Both the position numbers and the translations under genes were made by a program. The notes below the pieces were generated by a model. That model saw only the letters and a list, made by a program, of their open reading frames with translations, was not told where the DNA came from and did no database searches. 39,420 bases of DNA from an uncultured Duodenibacillus sp. (GTDB lineage Bacteria > Pseudomonadota > Gammaproteobacteria > Burkholderiales > Burkholderiaceae_F): assembly GCA_944388865.1 (NCBI GenBank), contig CALXKM010000001.1, positions 1 through 39,420 on the forward strand. Reading direction: 5' to 3'. This document shows positions 32,428 through 39,420 of the stretch, piece by piece (the stretch's first letter is position 1; each line of letters starts with the position of its first letter).

Positions 32428-34404
32428 GTGATTGCAGAAATCGGTCACTTTGCCTTGATTTTGGGGCTTGTGATGGCGGCGGTGCAGTTTGCGCTGCCGC
32501 TTCTGGGCTCGGCCAAAGGCATTGCGTCCTGGATGGCGCTCTCGCGTACGGCTGCGTACGCCAATGCGCTTTTCATGACGATTGCTTTCGGTGCGCTTGC
32601 TTATTGCTTTTACATCAGCGACTTTACCGTTTTAAATGTCGCCAACAATTCTAATTCGCTGCTGCCGTGGTTTTACAAAATCGCAGCCACTTGGGGCAGC
32701 CACGAAGGCTCGATTCTGTTTTGGGCTGTGACGCTTGCCTGGTGGGGCTTTTTTGTAGCCATTTTCAGCCGCAGGCTTCCGGATGCGACGGTCGCACGCG
32801 TGCTGGGCGTGATGGGCTTTATTTTGATGGGCTTTCTGGCCTTCATGCTCTTTACGTCAAATCCGTTTTTGCGTCTTTTCCCGGCCGCGCCTGAAGGGGC
32901 GGACTTAAATCCGCTGCTGCAGGATCCGGGCATGGTGTTTCACCCGCCGCTTCTATACATGGGATATGTGGGCTTTACCGTTCCCTTTGCTTTTGCCATT
33001 GCGGCATTGATGGGCGGCAAGCTTGACGTCGCGTGGGCGCGCTGGATGCGTCCGTGGACAACGGGCGCCTGGATTTTGCTCACGCTGGGCATTTCGCTTG
33101 GCTCGTACTGGTCCTACTATGAATTGGGCTGGGGCGGCTGGTGGTTCTGGGATCCGGTTGAGAACTCCTCCTTCATGCCGTGGCTTACTGGCACGGCGCT
33201 TTTGCACAGCCTTGCCGTGACCGAAAAGCGTGGCTGCTTCAAGATCTGGACGGTGCTTTTGGCGATCATCACGTTTTCGCTCTCGCTGCTGGGCACGTTC
33301 CTGGTGCGTTCGGGCATTCTTACGTCGGTGCACGCCTTTGCAACGGATCCCGAGCGCGGCATCTTTATTTTGGCGTTTTTGATCGTCGTCATCGGCTTGT
33401 CGTTTCTGCTGTTTGCCTGGAGAGCTCCGACGGTGGGACTGGGCGGCAACTTCTCGATGATCAGCCGCGAGTCGATGCTTTTGGTCAACAATGTGCTTCT
33501 TGTGGTGGCGATGGCTGCGGTGCTTTTGGGCACGCTCTATCCGCTCTTTTTGGATGCGCTCAACGCAGGCAAGATTTCCGTGGGCCCGCCTTACTTTGAC
33601 TCCGTCTTCGGTCCCCTGATGCTGCCGATGCTCTTTTTGCTCGGCGTGGCTCCCTTTGCTCGCTGGAAGGAAGCCGATGCCGGATGGCTAGCCAAGCGCC
33701 TGTGGGTGATTGCCGTCATTTCGGTCGTCTTGGGCGCCTGCGTGCCCTTTGCGATGGGCCGCTGGAGCACCTGGGTGTTCGTCGGCATGACGCTTGCCTT
33801 CTGGGTGGCGCTCTCGGCACTGGACAATATTCGCGAGCGCGGCCGCAACATGAAGGTTGGCGCCTTTGCCAAGCTCTTCAAGCACCCGCTTGCGTTCTGG
33901 GGCATGCATCTGGCGCACCTCGGGGTGGCGATGTTCGTGGTCGGCGTGGCGCTTGTGATGGGCTACTCCTCTGAGCGAGACGTGCGCATGTTCCCGGGCG
34001 AACATGTCACGGTAAGCGGCTATACCTTTGTCTTTAACGGCACCAAGGATGTCCGCGGTCCCAACTACACCTCGACCATGGGCGACTTCACGGTGAGCAA
34101 GGACGGCAAGGAAATCGGCAATCTGAAGCCTGAAAAGCGCGTGTACTTCGGTTCTCGCTCGATGCCGATGACTGAGGCCGCAATCCGCCACTCGGTAACG
34201 GGCGACGTGTACGTGAGCTTAGGCGAGCCGGTGGGCAACGGAGGCTGGATTGTGCGAGCCTACCGCAAGCCCTTTGTGACCTGGATTTGGTGGGGCACGA
34301 TTCTGATGTCGGTGGGTGGCTTCATTGCCGTGCTTGATCGCCGCTATCGCGTGCGCAACAAGAAAAAGACGGCTGCGGGCAAGACTGCGGCTGCGGAGGC
34401 ATAA
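32428..34404 (+). CDS. ccmF: Cytochrome c haem lyase subunit CcmF
   Basis: CcmF accepts haem from CcmE and, with CcmH and CcmI, attaches it to the apocytochrome CxxCH. The 658-residue membrane protein has many helices, the WWD motif GWGGWWFWDPVE (W235 to E245), and the conserved NNSNSLLPWFYKIAATWGSHEGS and GILTSVHAFATDP segments. It starts with GTG at 32428 after AAGGGGG. ccmG begins 2 bases after its stop. Confidence 0.97.
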   Translation: MIAEIGHFALILGLVMAAVQFALPLLGSAKGIASWMALSRTAAYANALFMTIAFGALAYCFYISDFTVLNVANNSNSLLPWFYKIAATWGSHEGSILFWAVTLAWWGFFVAIFSRRLPDATVARVLGVMGFILMGFLAFMLFTSNPFLRLFPAAPEGADLNPLLQDPGMVFHPPLLYMGYVGFTVPFAFAIAALMGGKLDVAWARWMRPWTTGAWILLTLGISLGSYWSYYELGWGGWWFWDPVENSSFMPWLTGTALLHSLAVTEKRGCFKIWTVLLAIITFSLSLLGTFLVRSGILTSVHAFATDPERGIFILAFLIVVIGLSFLLFAWRAPTVGLGGNFSMISRESMLLVNNVLLVVAMAAVLLGTLYPLFLDALNAGKISVGPPYFDSVFGPLMLPMLFLLGVAPFARWKEADAGWLAKRLWVIAVISVVLGACVPFAMGRWSTWVFVGMTLAFWVALSALDNIRERGRNMKVGAFAKLFKHPLAFWGMHLAHLGVAMFVVGVALVMGYSSERDVRMFPGEHVTVSGYTFVFNGTKDVRGPNYTSTMGDFTVSKDGKEIGNLKPEKRVYFGSRSMPMTEAAIRHSVTGDVYVSLGEPVGNGGWIVRAYRKPFVTWIWWGTILMSVGGFIAVLDRRYRVRNKKKTAAGKTAAAEA

Positions 34405-34406
34405 AA

Positions 34407-34934
34407 ATGCGTTGGAAGTATCTTATTCCGCTGGCGATTTTCCTTTTCGTGTGCGGTTTTCTCTTCAAAGGCCTGTATCTAGATCCTCGCGAGGTTCCCT
34501 CGGCTTTGATCGACAAGCCCGCGCCTGAATATTCGCTTCCCACGATGGACGGCAAGACCGTGACCAAGAAGGATTTGCTGGGAAAGGTCTACCTGATGAA
34601 CGTCTGGGCAAGCTGGTGCGAGGCCTGCCAATATGAGCATCCCTATTTTGTGAAGCTCAAAAACGAGGGCGTCAAGACCTTGATGGTGGGCTACAACTAC
34701 CGCGACAAGCCTGCGGCGGCCCGCCAGTGGCTCGTCGCTTTGGGCGATCCCTACGACGTCAAGCTCGTTGATGCCGATGGCCGCACGGCCATTGATTTCG
34801 GCGTGTACGGCGCCCCTGAAACCTTCGTGATCGACAAGAAGGGCATCATCCGCCATAAAGTGGTGGGCCCCGTGACCGACGAAGTCTGGAATAAGGAGCT
34901 CAAGCCTCTGCTTGCAAAGCTTGAGGCCGAGTAA
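34407..34934 (+). CDS. ccmG: Periplasmic thiol reductase CcmG (DsbE)
   Basis: CcmG is a membrane-anchored thioredoxin-like protein that keeps apocytochrome cysteines reduced. The 175-residue protein has an N-terminal anchor (about 4-22). The active site is WASWCEAC with C71 and C74, and the conserved cis-proline loop is VYGAPETF. It is directly coupled to ccmF. A 174-base gap follows before ccmH, the largest inside the operon. Confidence 0.96.
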   Translation: MRWKYLIPLAIFLFVCGFLFKGLYLDPREVPSALIDKPAPEYSLPTMDGKTVTKKDLLGKVYLMNVWASWCEACQYEHPYFVKLKNEGVKTLMVGYNYRDKPAAARQWLVALGDPYDVKLVDADGRTAIDFGVYGAPETFVIDKKGIIRHKVVGPVTDEVWNKELKPLLAKLEAE

Positions 34935-35036
34935 AAACCGCTGCGACAAAGGATGGCGCAAGGTGCGGGCCTATTGGGCTTAGAAGCGATTCTGAGGACG
35001 CATTCGCAAAAAACGCTGCAAAAAAGGGAGGTGAAT

Positions 35037-35108
35037 TTGACTTCTTTGGCGTTTTTCGATTGCCGTGCTGCCCGCAGCCCAGTGCCGACATCCTTTAGGA
35101 GAGAATGA
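35037..35108 (+). CDS. Possible short leader frame before ccmH
   Basis: GGGAGGTGA at 35026-35034 is a near-perfect ribosome site. It is followed 5 bases later by TTG at 35037 and a 23-codon frame (LTSLAFFDCRAARSPVPTSFRRE) whose TGA abuts the ccmH ATG at 35109. It may be a leader peptide that couples translation into ccmH. An accidental match is possible. Confidence 0.3.
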   Translation: MTSLAFFDCRAARSPVPTSFRRE

Positions 35109-35615
35109 ATGATGAAGAAAATTCTTGCGATTTTTGCCATGACGGCCGCCATTGGTGCGGCTGCGGCCGCAGCTGATCTTCCGAGCGCGCAGATCTCGGG
35201 CAAGGAAGCGCAGGCCACCGAGCTCGATCCTGGTGAACACCGCCGCGTGCAGGGCATTGCAAGCCAGCTGCGCTGCCTCGTGTGTCAGAACCAGTCGATT
35301 GCCGACAGCGACGCCGATCTTGCCGTTGACTTGAGAAAGCAGGTGATCGAACAGATCAATGCCGGCCGCACGGATAAGGAAATCATCGACTACATGGTCG
35401 AGCGCTACGGCGACTTCGTGCTCTACAACCCGCCGTTTAAGGCTTCGACCATCATCTTGTGGCTTGGGCCTGTGGTGATCTTTCTGGGCGCGGCCGTGGC
35501 CTTTTACATCAACGTGCGCCGCCGCAAGTCGACGGTTGCGGCCTCTGAGCGCACGCTCACGCCCGATGAAAAGCGCCGTGCCGAAGAGCTGCTCAAGGGC
35601 GGCAAAGCAAACTGA
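35109..35615 (+). CDS. ccmH: Cytochrome c biogenesis protein CcmH
   Basis: CcmH is the thiol oxidoreductase subunit that presents apocytochrome to the haem lyase. The 168-residue protein begins with a cleavable signal (about 1-22). The redox motif is LRCLVCQNQSIADS with C56 and C59. One membrane helix lies at about 115-135, with a short basic tail. It is the short CcmH type; the TPR part found in E. coli CcmH is the separate ccmI gene here. Two ATGs (35109, 35112) follow AGGAGAG and either could be used. Confidence 0.96.
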   Translation: MMKKILAIFAMTAAIGAAAAAADLPSAQISGKEAQATELDPGEHRRVQGIASQLRCLVCQNQSIADSDADLAVDLRKQVIEQINAGRTDKEIIDYMVERYGDFVLYNPPFKASTIILWLGPVVIFLGAAVAFYINVRRRKSTVAASERTLTPDEKRRAEELLKGGKAN

Positions 35616-35635
35616 GCCCATAGGAGAGTAAAAAC

Positions 35636-36919
35636 GTGTTGATTGCATTTATCTGCATTTCCGCCTTTTTGGTGCTCATTGCTTTGGCTTTCGTCATCTG
35701 GCCGTTGGTGACAAAGCGCCGCGACGAGGGGGAAGCCAACCGGCGCGAACTCAATCTGGCCGTGCTGCGCCAGCAGTATGCCGAGCTCGAGGCAGAACAC
35801 GCCGCCGGACGCGTGCCCGATGATGAATTTGAAGAGACGCGCTCGGAAATCGAAGCGCGCGTGCTTGAAGAAACCCGATCGGCCGACGAAGTCGAGCATA
35901 AGGGCGGCCGCCAGGGTCAGTATGCAGCTTTTGCGCTTGCCGTGCTCATTCCCGTGTCGGCCTTTTTAATCTATCTTGAAATCGGTGCGCCGATTGCGAT
36001 GGATCCTGACTTTACGCGCCAGCAGCGTCAGATGATGGCCGCGCAGGGCGGGCACAGCGATGCTGAGATTCTCGAGCAGATTGCCATTCTTGAAGAACGT
36101 CTCAAGGAGCAGCCCGACAACCCCGATGGCTGGATGATGCTTGCCCGCACTCAAGCCTCCTTTAAAAACTGGGCCAAGAGCGCCGAGGCCTTCGAGCAAG
36201 TCAATCGACTGGTGCCGGACAATCCCGACGTGATGGCCGACTGGGCCGACGTGCTGGCAGCAGCTCAGGGCGGCAGTCTTGACGGCCGCCCGCGCGAGAT
36301 CATTGAAGCTGTGCTCAAAATCGATCCTACCCACTGGAAGGTCCTGGCCTTGATGGGAACGCTTTGCTACAACAAGCAGGACTACAAGGGCGCAGTGCAA
36401 TACTGGACGCGCATGCTCGCAGGCGTCGAAAAGGGCAGCGAAGAGTGGCGCCAGATTGCGGAAAACATCGAACAGGCCCGTCACCTCGGAGGACTGCCTC
36501 CGAGCGAAAACGCAAGCCTTCTGGCTGCGCAGGCTGCGCCCGATGCCGCAAAGAGTCCTGCCGCCGCCCAAAAGTTCATTGACGGCAGCGTTGAGGTTGC
36601 TCCCGAACTCAAGGATAAAGTCGGCCCCAATGACGTGGTCTTCATCTACGCTCGCCCGATCGAAGGCAGCAAGATGCCGGTTGCCTTCATGCGCATCAAG
36701 GCTTCTGAATTGCCGGCGACATTTCACCTTGACAGCTCAAGCACGATGGGCATGGGCATGAAGACCTTAAATGAGGTCGATGAGGTGATCGTTGAGGCGC
36801 GCGTGAGCCGCTCGGGCAACTTCATGCCTGCTTCGGGCGACCTTGAAGGGACGGTCGAAGGCAAAGTTGCCGTCGGCAAGCAGTCCGTGAAGGTGATCAT
36901 CAACCGAGTGCTGCCGTAG
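35636..36919 (+). CDS. ccmI: Cytochrome c biogenesis TPR protein CcmI (CycH)
   Basis: CcmI binds the C-terminal end of apocytochromes and brings them to CcmFH. The 427-residue protein has two N-terminal membrane helices (about 2-23 and 96-115) with a leucine-zipper-like cytoplasmic loop between them. TPR repeats follow (GWMMLARTQASFKNWAKSAEAFEQV, WKVLALMGTLCYNKQDYKGAVQYW). The C-terminal periplasmic domain starts at about 315 with IDGSVEVAPELKDKVGPNDVVFIYAR. The start is GTG at 35636, or the next TTG, after AGGAGAG. It is the last gene of the operon. Confidence 0.95.
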   Translation: MLIAFICISAFLVLIALAFVIWPLVTKRRDEGEANRRELNLAVLRQQYAELEAEHAAGRVPDDEFEETRSEIEARVLEETRSADEVEHKGGRQGQYAAFALAVLIPVSAFLIYLEIGAPIAMDPDFTRQQRQMMAAQGGHSDAEILEQIAILEERLKEQPDNPDGWMMLARTQASFKNWAKSAEAFEQVNRLVPDNPDVMADWADVLAAAQGGSLDGRPREIIEAVLKIDPTHWKVLALMGTLCYNKQDYKGAVQYWTRMLAGVEKGSEEWRQIAENIEQARHLGGLPPSENASLLAAQAAPDAAKSPAAAQKFIDGSVEVAPELKDKVGPNDVVFIYARPIEGSKMPVAFMRIKASELPATFHLDSSSTMGMGMKTLNEVDEVIVEARVSRSGNFMPASGDLEGTVEGKVAVGKQSVKVIINRVLP

Positions 36920-36951
36920 CTCTTCGAAAATTTGGATGCCGAGGGCAACCT

Positions 36952-37010
36952 AACCTCCGCAAAGACTTCAAGCCTGCGCTCGAATCTCTTTGCGGGGGTT
37001 CTTTTTTTTT
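36952..37010 (+). terminator. Strong rho-independent terminator of the ccm operon
   Basis: A 14-bp stem with one G-U pair (36952-36965 with 36987-37000) runs into a C and nine T residues (37002-37010). Confidence 0.92.
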
Positions 37011-37196
37011 GAGATCCATGAAACAACTTCTCACTCTTTTTTCCGACTGACAAAACTTTCGGTCTGCGGCTTAACACAAAGACGTGACAAAATGAACGCA
37101 TGTTCAGTCAGCGGGGCCGAACGCTTTTTCAAGCGCTTCGCAAGCATAGCTTCAGGAAACGTTTTGGCTTCGACATAAAAAAGAAAGGAAATAAAA

Positions 37197-37961
37197 ATGA
37201 ATCGTCTGCGTACAAGCGCGGCTGCGCTCACCTGCATTGCTTTGATGGGAACGGCTTTCACTGTTTGCGCTGCTGAACCGGAGGTCATGCGTCCGGGCAA
37301 GGACGGCACGGTTTTGAATCTTTCGGCTACGGCAAGCGTTGAGCTTGCCAACGATCAGGCCGTGGTGAATTTTTATGCCATGGAAACCGCGCCCACGCTT
37401 TTGGAAGCTACGCAGAAGGTCTTAAAGCGCGTCAATGAGGGACTCGCCAAAGTCAAGGCGCTTGACATCAAGGCCGAATATGAGACGACGAATCTGAGCT
37501 CTTACCCGCGCTACAACGAACCCAAAAAGGGCGAAGCAGCAAAAATCGTCGGCTGGGAAGTGAGGCAGAGCATTTCGGGCACAGTAAAGGAAGTTGACGA
37601 TGCGGCCGAGCTTGCTCAGCAGGCAGCCAAGTACTTTGCCTTTGACGGCGTGCGGTTTTCTCTGAGCAAAGCTGCGCAAAGCAAGGTTCAGGAGCAGCTC
37701 ATGCGCGAGGCTCTCATTGATGTGCGCACGCAGGCCGCGATCATCGCCGAGGAGCTTGGCGCCAAGCCCTCTGACGTTCGCGTCGAGTCGATCAACTTCA
37801 ATCGCTCGAACTACGGCATGGGCGTGGAGTACAAAACGAATATGCCAAGACTTGCCGCTGCGCGCGCCATGGATGCCGCCAGCATGCCTTTGCCTCAGTT
37901 TGAGCCGGGCAAGTCTACGGTCTCGCGCCAGGTAAGCGCGCAGCTGCGCATTGATCCGTAG
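37197..37961 (+). CDS. Periplasmic SIMPL-domain (DUF541) protein
   Basis: This 254-residue protein has a clear signal peptide (MNRLRTSAAALTCIALMGTAFTVCA, cleavage likely before AEP). It is followed by one SIMPL/DUF541 domain. Family features are the first strand VLNLSATASVELANDQAVVNF, the middle YNEPKKGEAAKIVGWEVRQSISGTV and the LMREALIDVRTQAAIIAEELGAK helix. Relatives include E. coli YggE, linked to oxidative stress and envelope functions, and the role is not settled. AAAGGAAAT precedes the ATG. It is flanked by strong terminators on both sides, so it is a single-gene unit. Confidence 0.92.
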   Translation: MNRLRTSAAALTCIALMGTAFTVCAAEPEVMRPGKDGTVLNLSATASVELANDQAVVNFYAMETAPTLLEATQKVLKRVNEGLAKVKALDIKAEYETTNLSSYPRYNEPKKGEAAKIVGWEVRQSISGTVKEVDDAAELAQQAAKYFAFDGVRFSLSKAAQSKVQEQLMREALIDVRTQAAIIAEELGAKPSDVRVESINFNRSNYGMGVEYKTNMPRLAAARAMDAASMPLPQFEPGKSTVSRQVSAQLRIDP

Positions 37962-37996
37962 CTGGAAATTCGTTTTGCCGGTTGATCAACAGCACA

Positions 37997-38046
37997 AAGC
38001 CGCCGCAAGCCGCTATTTTTAGCTAAGGGCTTGCGGCGGCTTTTTT
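37997..38046 (+). terminator. Rho-independent terminator of the SIMPL gene
   Basis: A perfect 14-bp GC-rich stem (37997-38010 with 38029-38042) ends in six T residues. It also lies between convergent genes and may insulate the minus-strand gene that ends at 38077. Confidence 0.92.
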
Positions 38047-38076
38047 GCGTGCGTAAAAGCACAAAAGGTTGCCGTG

Positions 38077-39153
38077 TTAGCGGTGCGGGATGCGCGAGAC
38101 TATTGCGCGGGCATCCTGCGAGAGGTTGTCGACGAGCTCGTGCAAGGCCGTAGCTGTTTTTGGTTTGATGAGTCCGCGCGGCGTGACGTAGCCCGTGATC
38201 CACTCGGCCGGCACAAGGTCGGTAATAGGCGAGCAGGCAAGACCGATTGTGTCAAGAGGCAGCTCCATGGCCTGAAGCTCCTCAATGGGAATGGCGTGGC
38301 CATTTTGCGTCTGGGGCGAGGCGGTAAACGTATAAGCAACGGCGTAGACCGGGATGCCCATGGCTTTGGCAACGGCTGCAGCGGCCGTCGCTCCGATCGG
38401 GGCGCTCACCGTTCCATTCAGGGCGATGCGGTTGACAAGAAAGAAAACAGCATCATGACGCTTGACGAAAAGCGTGGTGGCAACGCCGCCGTCAGATATG
38501 ACTTCGCATTCAACGCCGGCGACGTGCATCTCATATCTCGTAAAGCGCGGCCCCGAGCAGATGGGAGCCGAAATGGGCGTGGTAACACGCACGTTTTTGC
38601 CCAAGCTTTGAGCAACGGAGATGCCGTTGAGAATTGAGCCGCACCCAACCGAAGACAACTTGCCGCAGGCGCCGATCACCATCACTGTTGAATTGGCCGC
38701 AATGAGCTCGTTGACTGCGCTCGAAAGCTGCACGTCCTGCGTAACGATTTCCGTAAAGAGCTCATCGGCAAAAGCGCGAAAGCGCTCGGCAGTCTCCAGC
38801 GGCGAGAATCCGCCTTCAGCGCATTGCCTTGCAATCGTGTTGAGGTGGCCGAGCACGTAGGACAGGGGATAGCTTTCCGGACGGGCGGCCTTAAGCGTGA
38901 GCAGCGCCTCCATGATCGAATAGTTGAAGGCGGCCTGCGATGTGGCGTTGGATCGCACTTGCGCCTCAAGCGCAAGACCGTAGGCGGCGGCAACGGGCAC
39001 GACGCCCGGGCCGTAGATCATGCCGTCGCGCAGAGCCTGAGAAAGAGGACTGATGCCTTTAAAAGAGCTGTATTGAAAGGTTTCCGGAATTAGGCGACAG
39101 TCAAGGAGCTCAAGGCTATCGGGCTTGATCAGCAAAGGGGTTGGAATCTGCAT
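38077..39153 (-). CDS. Divergent MtnA / eIF-2B-alpha family protein
   Basis: MtnA isomerises methylthioribose-1-phosphate in methionine salvage, and relatives act on other sugar phosphates. The 358-residue protein (ATG at 39153; a TTG at 39168 is also possible) follows the family layout. LELLDCRLIPE lies near 14-24, an AAAYGLALEA helix near 55-64, and the catalytic Cys region GACGKLSS gives C163. ISDGGVATTL gives the acid D221, and NRIALNGTVSAPIG and GIPVYAVAY follow. Several hallmark residues differ: the RGAP motif reads YGPG, and ETRP is replaced by TTPISAP. The Cys-Asp pair remains, so an isomerase on another substrate is plausible. It stands alone. Confidence 0.72.
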   Translation of the reverse strand: MQIPTPLLIKPDSLELLDCRLIPETFQYSSFKGISPLSQALRDGMIYGPGVVPVAAAYGLALEAQVRSNATSQAAFNYSIMEALLTLKAARPESYPLSYVLGHLNTIARQCAEGGFSPLETAERFRAFADELFTEIVTQDVQLSSAVNELIAANSTVMVIGACGKLSSVGCGSILNGISVAQSLGKNVRVTTPISAPICSGPRFTRYEMHVAGVECEVISDGGVATTLFVKRHDAVFFLVNRIALNGTVSAPIGATAAAAVAKAMGIPVYAVAYTFTASPQTQNGHAIPIEELQAMELPLDTIGLACSPITDLVPAEWITGYVTPRGLIKPKTATALHELVDNLSQDARAIVSRIPHR

Positions 39154-39420
39154 GATGTATTTAAGCAAAAGCTTCTTCTTCGTTTTTGAGCCTAGCCTGC
39201 TTATTGCAAGCTCTCCGAATCCATGTTAAATCGGCAGCCGTTGGCTGCCGAAAATCATTTAGTGGGTTAAATTAACCACAGAGACTGTGGATCACTGAGT
39301 GAAATCGCGGAATCTGGACACAATTTCCCCTTGCCCCGAGAAGTACAGCGCGGCGAGTCGGGGACGCTCAGGCTGATTTATATTCGTATTGAGAAGAGAG
39401 CTTCAAAAGCTTGCCGGTCA
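39154..39420. other. End of window without a recognisable gene
   Basis: No gene is visible in these 267 bases. An 8-bp perfect hairpin lies at 39232-39250 (CGGCAGCC, GTT loop, GGCTGCCG) and a smaller one, CCACAG/CTGTGG, at 39280-39294. They may be a terminator and an operator of genes outside the window. Confidence 0.4.

Overview
The window looks like the chromosome of a host-associated betaproteobacterium of the Burkholderiales, most probably a Sutterellaceae member. This placement is an inference. It rests on a hydrogenase-maturation cluster in the hoxO-Q-R-T-V-hypA-B-F-C-D-E order known from Cupriavidus, a complete System I cytochrome c maturation operon, an autotransporter and several insertion sequences. 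No rRNA, tRNA or CRISPR array is visible.

Region 1 (1-9980) is accessory DNA. An IS21-family element fills 1-2931 exactly. Its ends carry arrays of transposase-site-like repeats with a 24-bp period, and its istA leader can fold so that the ribosome binding site is hidden. It has cut a WG-repeat-like gene on the minus strand. Next comes a translationally coupled pair of DUF262 genes (4349-8034), the second with a C-terminal DUF1524/HNH-like domain. This is the best candidate in the window for a little-described defence system (GmrSD-like, split over two proteins). A decayed IS1634/IS4-type transposase follows.

Region 2 (9984-13259) is one large autotransporter gene with a very AT-rich passenger and a barrel of ordinary composition. 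A G9 tract lies 264 bp upstream and is a candidate phase-variation site.

Region 3 (13411-23186, minus strand) is an eleven-gene [NiFe]-hydrogenase accessory operon: hyaE/hoxO, hupH/hoxQ, rubredoxin hoxR, hybE/hoxT, hupK/hoxV, hypA, hypB, hypF, hypC, hypD, hypE. Together these genes build the NiFe(CN)2CO site and escort the subunits. The hydrogenase structural genes that usually precede hoxO are absent here.

Region 4 (23877-28602) holds yggS, an intact DUF1778/GNAT toxin-antitoxin pair, a HigBA-type pair whose toxin has one premature stop codon, and ilvD on the minus strand. Between them lie stretches that look like decayed genes.

Region 5 (29441-36919) is a complete ccmABCDEFGHI operon ending in a strong terminator. 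It is followed by a periplasmic SIMPL-domain protein and, convergent to that, a divergent member of the MtnA/eIF-2B-alpha family. The last 270 bases hold no recognisable gene.
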